A stretch of 64,000 nt of DNA, from the NCBI RefSeq assembly GCF_011397635.1, contig NC_064767.1:16779537-16843536 (forward strand), read 5' to 3'. Both the position numbers and the translations under genes were made by a program. Every line of letters starts with the position of its first letter. The first letter of the stretch is position 1. The stretch is from Epinephelus fuscoguttatus (Eukaryota > Chordata > Actinopteri > Perciformes > Serranidae). Shown in pieces: positions 1-12,130 of this stretch. The notes under the pieces were generated by a model, which searched no databases, was not told the DNA's origin, and saw only the letters and a list, made by a program, of their open reading frames with translations.

Positions 1-324
1 GGTCACCTGAGACAGCAAAAACAAACCATGAGTGTTTTAAACATTTGCAACTGTGTGAATTATCTGCAACAGCTGAAAAGTCTGCTCGGTTTTGGTAGAT
101 TATATTGATTGTGGACATAGTATCTAAAACATATGATTTGTTTTTATAACTCTGACTTAAATGCACTTAGTGTCCTCACGTCTTACCCTGACATTTATTA
201 TAATTTTTAAGACAAGTTTGAAATAACTGCTGTTAAAAACAGACTTGTTACAGAGAAAAAATAGAAGCGTAATTCTAAAATCTACCACCCAGCCTTTGCA
301 GCACATATTGTGGAGCCCTCTTAC

Positions 325-460
325 CTGATAAAGCAGAGTGTCAGGGCCAGGACATCAGCTGTCGCTTCTCTCTTTGGAGCAGATATATCCACTTCTTTCA
401 GCAGAGGCCACAGTGCAGACTCTGCTGCACCCAGCCAGTCATCAGGTGGCCGACAGCTTT
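325..460 (-). CDS. Candidate internal exon of an unassigned gene
   Basis: On the - strand a 136-nt block sits between an acceptor-like GACCACAG (AG at 462-461) and a strong donor CAG|GTAAGA (GT at 324-323). It is open for 44 codons with the split-codon pattern 2/2. The predicted peptide looks protein-like (PPDDWLGAAESALWPLLKEV, then a hydrophobic stretch LALTLCFI). I do not recognise the family. The polypyrimidine tract before the acceptor is poor, and no partner exon was found downstream of it within the window, so this may be chance. Confidence 0.25.
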
Positions 461-1752
461 CTGTGGTCTTTTCTCAAGCCCTGCTGGAAACTCCTCTCAG
501 CTGACAGGGGATCAAGGAGCAAAGCACAGCTCATCAACTGAGTCAATATGTTTATACAAATAACCCTGTGAGCTTATGTTAGCCGTCTGAGCGTTAAGAG
601 CTGAATATGCTCTGCCAAGCCAGAGAACGCGATCCTGTGTCCTTGGTAGAACTTTAACAGCTCTGGTGGACACACTTCACTGGATCTTGGTATTTCTCAG
701 TTAATTCAGTCTCTACACACGCCTGTGGGTTGGTTATACTGGTTAAAAAACACCCAACAGGGATCTCTGGAGCTTGCAGCAGCACCCTAGGCCTTGAGTC
801 CATATGAGTTAAGTCCTCCGGCAGGCAGCTCAGCCAGGCTGTCTACCCTTCTTCTCTCCTCCATCCGTCCCCAGAGCCCAGGCTCAGGTAGCGGAACAGG
901 TGACTGGCTCTCAGGTTTCAGGCCTTGCATAAGAGGTCCCCACTGCACAAGTTATTAATGGAGTCAGAGGCTCTCAACAGCTCTGCAGTTGCCGTACTGA
1001 CGCAGCAAAGAGAAAAAAAACCCATAGATAAAATAAAACTGAGGCTGTTTGCTCCCACTTTTACTCTTTCCTGTGATTACTCAAACCAGTACTTTCCACA
1101 GATGTCCCCCCCAAAGCTTCTTTGAAAAGACACATACATTTTCTCGGGAGTAGGTAGACATGCATGCGGACAGAAGGACAGAAAGAGTAAAGGCAAAACT
1201 ATAAATAAACGTCTAGATATGGTACAGCGCTGAAAAAAGTGCTGAATATTCAAGTCATTGTTTCTCCCCATGCACCCAAAGTAGGGTAGCATTAAAAAGC
1301 ACAGTAAAGTACAGTAAGTTTACACTGTCATGATGATGAATCACCCAGTTACTCAACTAAAACAGTAAAAACATTGAGGTATATTTCACTCCTGTCACTA
1401 CTCATGACCCGGTGGTTATGCTGATATAAACACTGAATGAAGCAAGGTGATGATCAATGACTTAAATACCTCCAGCTTTTAATCTGTGGCATGTGCTGTA
1501 ACACTTCTAAATAGTTGGAAACATGGGTATGTATTTTATAGTAATGCAGAATTGATGGGATCATTTTTTGTAATCTATCATGAATAGCAGCAGTTTTGTT
1601 TCATGGTGCTGTTTATCTTCATAGCCTGGTATCTCTTTTGAACCATCTCCATGCTACTTGATCATCTTCATACAGTCATGCTGGAGCAACCGAGGAGTGT
1701 AATTACATGTCTTGAATAAACATATTTTTTCACCGAAGTTTATTTTATTGCA
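461..1752. other. No gene recognised
   Basis: Apart from the candidate exon beside it, this stretch shows only short open frames without family resemblance. A pyrimidine-rich CAG near 880 resembles an acceptor, but no open frame with a matching donor follows. Confidence 0.5.
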
Positions 1753-1971
1753 GAGTTTGCATGTTCTCCCCGTGTCAGCATGGGTTTTCTTTGGATACCC
1801 TGGCTTCCTCCCACAGTCCAAAGACATGCAGGTTAATTGGTGACTCTACAATGGCCGTAGGTCTGAATGTGAGCATGAATGGTTGTCTGTCTCTATGTGT
1901 CAGCCCTGTGCAATGTCAGCTGGGATAGGCTCCAGCCCCACGCAACCCCCAACAGGCTAAGCAGTGATTAA
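1753..1971 (+). repeat. 5'-truncated SINE (tRNA-SINE/LINE-tail family)
   Basis: Starts at GTTTGCATGTTCTCCCC and contains CACAGTCCAAAGACATGCAG and the AATTGGTGACTCTA core, shared with the copies at 7.0 and 30.0 kb. The tRNA-like head is missing and about 43 bp are deleted between the CAGCCCTGTG and CAATGTCAGC blocks. A common teleost interspersed repeat. Confidence 0.75.
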
Positions 1972-2118
1972 TAGTAATATTATTAACTAGTCCATAACCA
2001 TTGAGTGCACAGTTGCTCACGTACAGTTTCACATGGTGTGTGTTTGGGATACAGGTCAGAGGAAATTGCAGATTAAATAGTCAAGTGAACCCATTAAGAA
2101 GAGCAATGTATTCAGACA

Positions 2119-3115
2119 GAGCTTTTGTGAATTTGATAGTACGATTGCTTTATTGAAAGTACGGTAGATTGACCACGTCAGTGAGTAGAAAAACGTGGGA
2201 CAGACAGAATGATACACTGATAGTTTCTGTGATTATGTACAGCATACCATACCATGACTTAGTCATACCAAAAATTAGAAAAAAAAACAAACATTCAGCC
2301 ACAGGGGGAGTCACTGCGATCTGTCGCATTTTAGCCATTTTTAAGCATTTTTCTGTAGTTACAGCGCCACCCAGTTGCCAATTAGAGTTAAATTTCTCCA
2401 GTCACCTTGAGGCGTCCTGTTCTACATATCTACCAAGTTTAGTAAAATTGATACGGCGGTTCGGCCTAGATAAGAAATTAGCTCTCTAGTGCCCCCATTT
2501 TGTTTGATGGGGTCAGTAATGGAGGGGTCCCCTCAGATTATGTGTGGTCATATGCCTACAAAGTTGCGTGGTGATTGGTGAAACCCTTGAGATGTTATAC
2601 ACCTTTATGTGATGAGCCACGCCCTCCGCAATATTCATTGCCTTATAGAAGCTCAGTTTTAGTAAGTTTTCCAACTTTTGCCAAGAGGCAACTTTAGATA
2701 TTGGTCCCTAGATTATGTTCTCCAAGTTTCATGCAGATCGGTCAAACTTCCTAGGAAGAGATCGATTTGAAGTGTTTTTCAAAAAATTCAAAATGGTAGG
2801 AAATCTATATACCTGGAAGTTATGGGTTCTTGAGGCAAATTTGTTCCTCATGAGGAGAGGCATCTCTGTGCAAAGTGTCATGTCTCTACAACATACGGGG
2901 CATGAGATATGCCCATTCAAAGTTTGCAATTTCAATCGGTTGTTATAGCGCCCCCCTTTGGCCAATTGATGTAATATTGCTTCATTCGCATCCTCCCATG
3001 ACCCTCTACCACTGTGCCAAATTTCACATGGATTGACCAAGTCAGTGAGGAGAAAAACGTGGAACAGACACACAGACACACACACACAGAGTTTTTGTCA
3101 TTATATAGTAAGATA
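2119..3115. mobile_element. Unclassified interspersed element with direct terminal blocks
   Basis: The block beginning GATTGACC and containing AGAAAAACGTGG occurs at 2167-2206 and again at 3031-3069, in the same orientation and about 864 bp apart, each followed by an ACAGAC-rich stretch. Between them is GC-box-like filler with repeated AGCGCC/TGCCCCC motifs and no coherent ORF. The arrangement suggests about one and a fraction tandem units of a non-autonomous repeat. Confidence 0.5.
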
Positions 3116-3167
3116 ATGCTGATTTTTCCCCCAGTGCTTTATCTCTTAGTTTCATATTATACCGAAG

Positions 3168-3612
3168 ACTTTAATCAGCCTTAAAGTTATCACAGCCCAA
3201 AGCATCAACACAGCAAAAGAGAGGTTGCCATATCAATATGAACTTCTCTGCTGACCCACTGATAGTAAACCTAATCTTCTCCAACCTAATAAAACACAAC
3301 ACATCCCAAATCCATTGTGTAAATGTTGAGGGATAACAATCTTTCCATCTAATCCACATTTCTCTTCTGGCCACCAGCATGGCAAAAGACAAATTATTTA
3401 GATTATTGTGATTTCAAGTCAGATTCTGGGTAACCACACCAAAAAAGCAGGAGGGGGTGATGGGTCTAAAGACTTATCTGTGGTTTTGGAAAGCATATTA
3501 AATATTAATTGCCAAAATAAGATCATTTTGGACATTCCCAAAACATGTGTATTAGAGCAGCTTGGTTCTGCTTGCAATGATCGCACATGGGGCTTATACT
3601 GGATGTGTGGTC
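3168..3612 (-). pseudogene. L1-like LINE ORF2 C-terminal remnant
   Basis: On the - strand a zinc-knuckle-like stretch CDHCKQNQAALIHMFWECPK near 3610-3520 is followed, after stops and a frame change, by MLVARREMWIRWKDC and LEKIRFTISGSAE, then an IWQPLF ending near 3170. This order (Cys-rich FWECP block, then the C-terminal RR/RWK and W-P block) is typical of vertebrate and fish L1-like ORF2 ends. It is broken by several in-frame stops and is dead. Confidence 0.75.
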
Positions 3613-3619
3613 CAGTGCA

Positions 3620-4883
3620 GTCAGTGGAAATCTTTAAACTTGAATTAACATTAAATTAGTTCAGTGATGAATATATTCACTATGTTCAATGTTTGGTGCA
3701 TATACTGTAGATATGTACCTACAACAGTGGACTGTAGATTTTATATACAAATAATTTGGCTTTTAGTGCACTGAACATTGTAACCTCCAGTATATTAGCA
3801 TTCAAGTCAATTTCATTCAAACAACAGTTTGTTCTTTGAAGAAAATTACATGACCACTGCAGTTGTTGTATCCAGCTTCAGAGCATCGAGCTGAGCCAAG
3901 TCTTTTTAAGTCATCCTTGCACCTCCTCCCACCTCAACCTTTTAAATCTGCTTTTTATTCCTGTTTGAAATTTCTCTATGGTTGGACTGACCCTCCAAGA
4001 TCTCTTGAAATAAACACAAAAAGTTGCAGTTTCACTGGAGCACTGTAGTTCGAGAGCCCAGAGAAAGTACCTGAGAGAAAGTGTGAAATGGGTTTTTTTT
4101 TCACCCTGCCTCAAGATATGTGTAGGGGAGTCTATTCTGAGCTAATCCTATTAAAATTCTCATGTTGTACAGTATGTCCACCCTAAGTCTTCCAGCAATG
4201 TCACTTTTCATTTGATTGCCACTGTTTCAAGTTTCATGGGGATTTGTGCAATCAATAGTGTGCTCTAAAGCTATGCTGTGTTCATTAGAGAAAATCTAAG
4301 CAATTTCTCTTCTCTCTAACCCCAAAGGACCCCTTTTGCCTACATCAGAAACACCAGGGGTATACCGCACCAGCTCCCTTCAGGCCTGCTATGTTAGGTT
4401 TTCACAATGGCATAGCTGGGTTTATCATGCAGAACTGTACTGGTTTAAGACCACTGCTTGGAAGAATTTTAATAATGCAGATCTGGATCATAAAGGTATG
4501 TACAAAAGAAATGCCAGCCTCATCCAATCAGATCAGCTTCTAATCTCTGGCATGTGTGCTATGTTCCTGTCTCAAGTCTTTTCCTTTAAGTGGACTTTAG
4601 GGAAACGCAGATTATATTAGGTTGGGCTGGAATGACACACGTAAGCTTATAGACCGGGGGGGGTGGTGGCCTCAGGGGCTTCAGCACTGAATGTTTTCTC
4701 AAAGCCCCGGATCTATTTCAGTAAGGCGGGACTCGTTTTCACAGTAAAAAGAGTATTTATTAACATGTGCACATAAGAATGAAAAATGTGAAAAGCCTCT
4801 GGCAATTAGACCCCATCGAGATGGTATGATTTAAGGAAGCTAATGAATCCAACATGAATAGGGAACTCCACCTGGGAGCCCGG
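3620..4883. other. No gene recognised
   Basis: AT-rich non-coding DNA between the L1-like remnant and the 4.9-kb repeat. A run of G at 4657-4664 and short ORFs only. Confidence 0.5.
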
Positions 4884-5275
4884 TCTCACTCCAAAGTCGT
4901 CAAAATCCAGCGCTTGGGCAGTGACTTGTGGTGTCAGAAACCGATATAAAAAGGCATCCTTTGACGTTGGCATGATACGTGGCCGGTTGCCGTTGTAGTT
5001 TAACGGTGCCTGGTGGCGTCAGGGGGAAAAGAGGCGAGACAAAGACGAAAGTTAAAGTGGAGAAAGTCCAACTGAGGCGGGCGGGAGGGGTGGTAGATGG
5101 GTCCAACAAACACCGACTTTCACGCAAGAGAGCGGTGTTCGCATCCCATAAGATTGTAAAGCCAAGCTCGGTTCTTTTTTCCTAAACCTAACCATGTGTT
5201 TTTGTAGTCGTCAATTCGCTGTGTGTCCTTGACCAAACGTCGATATGTGACGAGGTTGGAGTGAGAATGCTTTGC
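4884..5275 (+). repeat. Interspersed repeat, family shared with 8.1 kb (copy 1)
   Basis: Shares ordered blocks with 8100-8600: GGCATGATAC, GTCAGGGGGAAA, GGAGGGGTGGT, GTAAAGCCAA, GGTTCTTTTTTCCTAAA, and TGACCAAACGTCGATATG followed by GAGTGAGAATG. No ORF of note. Copy 1 is shorter than copy 2 by lack of about 100 bp before the last block. Confidence 0.65.
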
Positions 5276-6091
5276 CCCAGGGGTCGCTGCTGGTGGTAAA
5301 GGTGGTGAAGATGAGATTAGAAGAGAGTGTGGAGAAGATGGAGAAGTGCTGATGATCTGGATGAGTAGAGGAATGAGCCTTCATTGAGCTTGTCCTGGAC
5401 TCTGGATATGATGGCTGGAGGTGAACAGGGTGGAAGAGGGCGTGACAATTCTGCCTAACATGACAGCTGACGGCAGCAGAGGAGAGAACAAATTTAAAAT
5501 TTTGCAGTAGCATCCTGATTGGCTGATAAAGATTGTCGATAACGAGAAGAGTGAGCACCCATAGTAAGCAGATTAAAGGGAGCCGTGGGAGTGGGAGGGA
5601 GAGGAGAAAGTCTTATTAATTGATCTTACGCAGAGTCTCATTAGGTTTTAGGATTTCAAATGGCTTAAAATAGTGCATATGGCTGTCATTAATGAGGGAA
5701 AAAATCTCTCTGTAAAAACATGCCCCCTGACCCATAGGTTTGGGCTGACCCCTGAATGTTTACGACATCTGGCACTGCCCCTCCTATAGACGTAGCGTCT
5801 AGTTTTACTATCCTTTGACTCTCTTTTATTTCCTTGGTTTTTATACACCTAGATATTTTTTTCTGTTTTCTTTTAAAGCCACAGTGTGTAGGAATTTCTC
5901 CCATCTAACGTTGAACCACCATGCTGGCTGTGTTTACAACGTAGGACTGTTGGGGCGGATGTAAATTGAAACAAACCAATCACGTCTTGTCCTCTGACAA
6001 CTGACAAGTGGCTCAACCTCACACACCTCATCCCTCTCCTCGCATTACTGCGCCGCTAACAGCTGTTAGTGGCCAGCGGCACTACTGCCAC

Positions 6092-6617
6092 ATAACAAAG
6101 TCCCACTCTTTGAGCATAATGCAGGATCATGTATTATGCAGCATCATGCGAGACGGAATCCTCGTTGCCAAGAAAGTGCAAAAGGGAATCAAAAAGGCAG
6201 CGTGACCGGCGAATTAAAAAAACAAGGGTCAGCATTGGGGTTGCCTTTCCCAGGTGGAGAGAGCTGCTGAAGGAGAAAGGTAATACAATCACAGACTAGC
6301 GCTAACAGCGGCTAACAGCGGCTAACAGCTAACAGCGGCACAGTGATGCGAGGAGAGGGATGAGGCTGTTAGCGACTGGCCGCTAACAGCAGCTAACAGC
6401 CAACAGCGGCACTGGCCTGTGATTGCATTACCATTCTCCCTCAGCAGCTCTCTCTACCTGGGAAAGGCTACCCCGACGTGGCCCGCTTTTTAATTCGCCG
6501 GTCACGCTGCCTTTTCTATTCCCTTTTGCGCTTTCTTGGCGACAAGGATTCCGTCTCCCATGATGCTGCATATGCATGATCCTGCATTATGCTCAAAGAG
6601 TGGGACTTTGTTTCAAA
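6092..6617. repeat. Large foldback: ~200-bp near-identical inverted arms
   Basis: The left arm (6092-6290) and the reverse complement of the right arm (6412-6617) agree over almost their whole length: ACAAAGTCCCACTCTTTGAG, then GCATAATGCAGGATCATG, GACGGAATCC, CAGCGTGACCGGCGAATTAA and GAGAGAGCTGCTGA. They flank a ~120-bp spacer made of repeated GCTAACAGCGG units. The transcript would fold into a long hairpin. High arm identity suggests recent origin or gene conversion. Confidence 0.85.
6149..6279 (+). pseudogene. Exon-like fragment (GVAFPRWRELL) inside the foldback
   Basis: An open stretch in the left arm encodes a basic run (KRQRDRRIKKTRVS) followed by IGVAFPRWRELLKEK and ends exactly at a splice-donor-like AAAG|GTAATA. 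I recall IGxAFPRWREL from repeat-encoded proteins of fish, but the family cannot be named safely. The right arm carries the same segment on the - strand with a 1-nt loss and a stop. Probably a captured or degenerate transposon exon. Confidence 0.45.
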
Positions 6618-7036
6618 TTTGCCAGGGTAGTAGCAAAGTGCCTCTTGCTCCTCTCCTTCAGCTCCTCAGTCACGCATTGCTGGCCTGGCTCTCAACGAAA
6701 ATGCCTAAGGCAGTGATGTATGTCCCTTGCTGGCGGGTGTATTCTCAAGATGGCGAAACGTAATGGAACCCCACAGACGACTTACCCGCACAATGTACAG
6801 ACAAATCCGAAATTCTCCTTTTACGAGAATAGGTCAGATTATTGGTGGAGGTAATAGTACACCAGTGATGACATATTTATGAATGCAGACATCAATTTTT
6901 GCCAATAACAAAATGTTACACAATGTCCCTTTAAAACCTTTTAATTTTATGACTTGTCTGTTTCATTTTGCTGCCTTGTGAAGCTCTTTGTAAAACTGTT
7001 TTTTTTAATTACTGTACACATAAAGATTATTACTAT

Positions 7037-7401
7037 TCATTCATTCATTTGTGCAGCTGCTTAGCCTGTCAGGTGTCACGCAGGGGGCTGGGGCCTATTC
7101 CAGCTGACACTGGGCGAGAGGCGGGAAATACCCTGGACAGGTCGCCAGACTGTCACAAGGCTGACACATAGAGACAGACAACCATTCACACTCACATTCA
7201 CACCTACAGCCAATTTAGAGTCACCAATTAACCTCCATGTCTTTGGACTGTGGGAGGAAGCTGGAGTACCCGGAGAAAACCAACGCTGACATGGGGAGAA
7301 CATGCAAACTTCACGCAGATGGGCTCCCCCACCCTGGGTTTGAACCAGGAACCCTCTTGCTGTGACGTGACAATGCTAACCACTGCACCACATGGTGCCA
7401 G
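7037..7401 (-). repeat. Full-length tRNA-derived SINE
   Basis: Read on the - strand it starts with a pol III A-box-like TGGTGCAGTGGTTAGCA and a B box GGTTCAAACC (7337-7346 on +), followed by the LINE-like tail shared with 1753-1971 and 30033-30512, and ends in ATGAATGAATGAATG repeats. This is the classic layout of a V-SINE-like element. The copy is nearly complete. Confidence 0.8.
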
Positions 7402-8099
7402 ATCATTATTGTTAGTAGTAGTAAACTGCATTCACAGTAAGACCTCAGACTTCATCACATTTCTGTCGACTGGTGAAATATTAAAACATTTCAGAAACAA
7501 AATGATCACATTTAAAGCAAGAGCATGAGGACAGAAAATATATTGGTTAATTAAGTTTTTTTGTGTCCAAGCTAAATGAAAATATAAACTAAATGCACAG
7601 CAGTCACTGCAGCAAAATAGTATGATTTGTCACATCAAACCAAAACAAGAGCACGACAAAGAAAAAACATTTTTCTGATTTCCATTTGTGGTTCAGTCCA
7701 CAGGACTCATTTGAATTTGTCAGAATTTGAATTGTAGCACATTAAATGAAAATTGGTTCGATTTTGCATTTTCATTTGACTGTCTGGGACTTGTTTTTTT
7801 ATGTCTCAGGAAAAGAAAGGTACTGTAAAATACTGTTGGCTTGGCTTGTTTGGTTCCTGTCAGTTCTGTCTTTGGGGGTTATCATTATCATCCAGACCAA
7901 GGCTACTTTGAATTCATTTGCAAAAAGTCCAGTTTGCATTTTCATTTTCAAGTTTAGACCTGCTGATATGAAAATAAAATGGCTGGGTTGGTTATGCAAG
8001 AAAAATGTTCTCCTTCTGTGGCTCTCTAAAGTATTGTTTAGGGCCAGAGGGTAAGAAGATGTAGGATCCTCAGCCCCAGGAGGACTCTGGGTGTTACTC

Positions 8100-8605
8100 T
8101 GAAGTGCTTGGTCAGTGACTTCTGGGGTCAGACACCGACGACAAAAGCTGTGCTTTCATGTCGGCATGATACATGTTGTCAGGGGGAAACACGGCGGGAC
8201 AACAACAAAGTTAAACCGGCGGCAGTCCCAGTAGGGCAAGCAGGAGGGGTGGTGAAAGGGTCTGGTACAAGGTCTGTGTTCCCTTCTGTAATATGGTAAA
8301 GCCAAACCCTGTTCTTTTTTTCTAAATCCAACCACCTGTGCCTGTGTTGGTAAAACGTAACCACGTGTTTGTTGTTGAAGGAAAAAAAACATTAATTGGG
8401 GTGTTGTACTGACATAGTGTATTTCTTTGAAAACAGAAGTATATTTTTGAAAATAGGTAATTCATGTAACAGGCAGATGTTGACATGTCATCCCAGAACG
8501 TCAACAACTAATGCACCCAGTGTACCTTGCACGTCATATGTCAATGTGGAGAGTCCGTGACCAAACATTGATATGCGACGAGGTCGGAGTGAGAATGTGT
8601 TGGGT
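8100..8605 (+). repeat. Interspersed repeat, family shared with 4.9 kb (copy 2)
   Basis: Same block order and orientation as 4884-5275, including GGAGGGGTGGTG and TGACCAAACATTGATATG. The two copies lie about 3.2 kb apart on the same strand. The intervening DNA is not duplicated, so these look like separate insertions rather than a segmental duplication. Confidence 0.65.
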
Positions 8606-8619
8606 CCTCCAACTTCTGT

Positions 8620-10700
8620 ATCACTTCTAAACTCTCTGAACTCTTCTAAACATAATCCAGGCAGAAATTACATTTGCCATCACAGCATAAGTGGAAAAAC
8701 AATTTAGTAACATATAAATGCCTTATTGTAGGAAACATGGTTGAAGTGTGAGGAGTGTTCAAGTCTCAGTTTTTGAATTCTGAATTTTTTGAAATTGGTC
8801 GATTAATCCATAAGTCCAGATCCTGACTTCTGTGTTCTCCACAAGTTATCCCGAATAATGTGTCTGATTTTAGTTAAACAATGCGGGAGTGTCACACCAG
8901 AAATCTGCAAATCTGTGATCTTAAATCTTTCCTCAAGCTGGTGATAAACACAATATAACGGTAAAGACCAGGAAGTCAACAGTCTCCAGGCATCTAATCG
9001 ACACTTTTGTGTTGATTTTCTGAAATTTAAAGAAGAGGCAGCTGGATTTTGAAGGACTTGATTTCACAATTGTTTGCCTGATTTCACAGTTACGCCTAAT
9101 CAAAAACAGAGGCAGCTGATGGCAGGACTGCGTGTCATGTGGAGAGCCTGGATCTGGGAGACATTGGTAGCACCTGCTCTAATGAAGCATCAACAACACT
9201 TGAGTTTTAAAGTTCTACTGCAAAGAACATTTAGTTTTATATGGATGATGGTTAATTGCTCAAGTTTAGCCGCAGCTCGTTTTTAAAAAGCATATTGCTG
9301 CGTGAATCATCATACACAGTGACTGAAGTTATGCGCATGTACTTATTTTGCCTTCTTACCAAAAAGAACAGTGTTGTTGGGACCAGGGATTGAACAAAGG
9401 GGTCAGTCTTAAAGTTCTTAGCACCTTCACTTTTCATTCCCCCCCCATCAAGGCGCTGTCATCGCTTGATTGTTCTTGCAAAATCTTACAGAAAAACGAC
9501 AGGATTTAACAAGTTATTGCAAAACAAGTGGAGTTTGAATGGTCTTAAATGCGAGGCTGTCACACACTGCTATGAAAACCTGCAGTGTCCCAGGAGCTTG
9601 GTAATTATGCTGTCATCTCTGAACGAGAATCCCCTCAGACGACTCTGGCTAGAGTTTGACAGGGTAGACCAGAAGTTTTTCATATAATTCATAGTAATTC
9701 ATAGTTGATTTTCAGGGCAGAACAGTGGATGTCATTAAAACTTGGCTGTTAAAACACAAACATAACCCCACACATACAGAGCGTATGAAACACAGGAAAG
9801 GAGTATGTGTATGCGCGCACACACAAATGTATTACACATTTGCACTGGACTTTATTGCTATATATTTTTTAGCTGCATAGTGCAACCTGCTGTGGTTTTG
9901 TTCTCTAGAAAAAGTAGTGTTGGTTAACACAACAACGAAAATTGGAGCTAAAACACAAGGTAGGCAGGTGCTATGTGTGTTCCACCACCTCCACATTCTG
10001 CATCATCTCATATCCACTGTTCACTTTGAACGACAATATCATTAATATATCAAGACCAGAAAATGAAGCATTATCAGTCTGAGTAAAAGCCCTTACTCCT
10101 TGCCACAGACATTTACAGAATGCATCCTGGAGAAGATACACTGTGCTGTATGTGGCCTATTGATCTTTAACAAACATCTCGCATTTTGCCTCTGGGTTTT
10201 CGGTGGAAAAACAAATCGAATAAATGACAAACTAGATGAAACAGTGACAAATGAAGCAACAAACAAAGTAGTCAAAACCAGAACTCATCACACACGGAGT
10301 TGTTGACAGTCAGAGGGATGTGAACTATTTTCTATTATAACGTTTGGTTAAACCTATTTTTTCTCTTTGGAAATTGCAATAAAAACCGTAACAGCCATGG
10401 TCAAACACTTGCTCATCCTAACAAAGTGAAAAGGGTGATTAAATGATGTGAAAAAGGCCTAGAATTTCTGGTAATGATGAGAGGAAGCCTTTGTCCACAT
10501 GTTCTTTTCATCTGCAGGCCTGAAAAGGGCTTCTTTGCTGGCACAAAATCACATTGTATCACAACATCCATTCATCTGATTAATTCATTTTGTTATGACT
10601 TCATATGTGCACACACATCAATAAGATATATTTAATAAGTCAGGAGACAAGGTTCTTCACACTCTGCGATCAAAAGACAGGTGTTTGGGGACGAGTTGGA
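8620..10700. other. No gene recognised
   Basis: No coding signal. Contains a short alternating purine-pyrimidine GCGCACACACAC tract near 9815. Open frames are short and lack family features. Confidence 0.5.
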
Positions 10701-10703
10701 AGC

Positions 10704-12130
10704 CTATTCGACATATAAGAGGCTACAACGACATTGTAAATTTTGACATTTTAATATTAATTCACTACCACAGACATAGACTTGAGGATTGCCTTTTGCT
10801 TTAAGTATCTTGTTTTTAGCCTGATTAAAAAAAAGCCCTTCACCGTGTTTTGTTTCAGTCCTCTGGCAGTCATAAAACAGTTCCCAGGTGATTAGAGGTC
10901 TGTAGTGGTCATCAGAAATGTAATTTGGTCCCAAACCACTAAGTGCTTTTATAAACAAGCAATATAATTTTAAAATCAATTCTTGGACACTCCGATAGCC
11001 AGTGCAGTGATCTGTGAAGTGGAATAATTTGTTTTATTTATTTTTTTTTTTGTTTGGTAAGAACTCTGCCAATAGAGCCTTTCTCTTAAAGATAGATCTG
11101 TAAAGACGCTGGTAGTGGGTTGGATACAACAGCTTCATTTCTTTTAATGCCACCCTTTTAAAAGAATACTTCCTCCCCCAAATGACCATTTGTCTATCAA
11201 TTACTCATCCCATGTTATGTTGAAATCATGAAGAAAACATTGTTTTCTTGCATGCCTCTATGCTGAATGAAGAATTTAAAACCAGGGAAAATTCTTGATG
11301 AATTGAAGTCATAGGCGACCACATTTAACAACAGCAAAGCTACATCAAAACTGTGTAAATACACTTACACAACTCGTGCAGTAAAAGTCTCATTGATCCA
11401 GTCGTGCACTTAATATTTCCCAAACAGACAGCCTACTGAACTAAAGTGAAACTTATCTAAGCTCTCCTCAAAGCCAGACTACATTAACAAAAACCATTTT
11501 ACCTGGCTAATCCCCAGAGGTGCTGTCTACCGCTGCCTCGATCAGGTAGTTAGTTGATGTTACTTACCTTTAGTGTTTCAAAGGGTTAGTTCGGATTGAA
11601 CAAGAAAAAGTTTTCCTCACAAATTCAACATAACACAGGGAAACTAATGATATACAAATGGCCATTTGGGGGGTGAAGTATTCCTTTGACGAATGCTTTG
11701 TTATTAGTTTTCAATAACAGCAATTCAAGGTGAGCTCTGGGATTGAACATTGTTAATCATAACAAAAGATGATCCCCTTTTCCATGAATGCAGTGAATTA
11801 AATGATTATTTGATAATACAGCTGAAATATGGGTGATGTTGCTGTTTTGTACAATCTGAGCCAATGAGAGCATGTATAAATTCAACAACAGAGGCCCGAG
11901 AATTGAACCTCGGGGTACTCCTCATGTCAATTTGGTCTGAACAGACCATGTTGACAGTCTGTCCTGATGTGACAGATTGCCAACAACATTTGAACCATTT
12001 AGGACATTTTCTACAAAATCTATCTTTGTTATCCAGTCTTTTTGCTTAATATGAATGACTGTAGTGCACTACTAATGAGATCTCGCCCGTCATTGTTAAA
12101 ATGTATGTCATTTAAAACTGTAAATCTTTG
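10704..12130 (-). pseudogene. L2/Rex-type LINE reverse transcriptase remnant, split by a MITE
   Basis: The - strand reading near 10980-10820 gives FIKALSGLGPNYISD and TETKHGEGLFF, typical of the post-RT C-terminal part of fish CR1/L2/Rex-type ORF2. Farther up, 11870-11960 read on the - strand matches the region around the GVPQGS-like RT block in degenerate form. The body is interrupted by the 537-bp element at 11160-11696 and by stops and frameshifts. Confidence 0.65.
11160..11696. mobile_element. MITE with ~33-bp terminal inverted repeats
   Basis: The left end AAAGAATACTTCCTCCCCCA and the reverse complement of the right end AAAGGAATACTTCACCCCCC are imperfect inverted repeats that continue as AAATGRCCATTTG. 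The interior is AT-rich and non-coding. It lies inside the older LINE remnant, so it is the younger insertion. Confidence 0.75.

Larger units (their letters stand above)
5873..6936. mobile_element. Non-autonomous DNA transposon with terminal inverted repeats
   Basis: The left end TTTTAAAGCCACAGTGTGTA and the right end (reverse complement TTTTAAAGGGACATTGTGTA) form imperfect inverted repeats. The element holds the foldback described at 6092-6617 plus single-copy arms. No transposase is visible. Confidence 0.6.
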
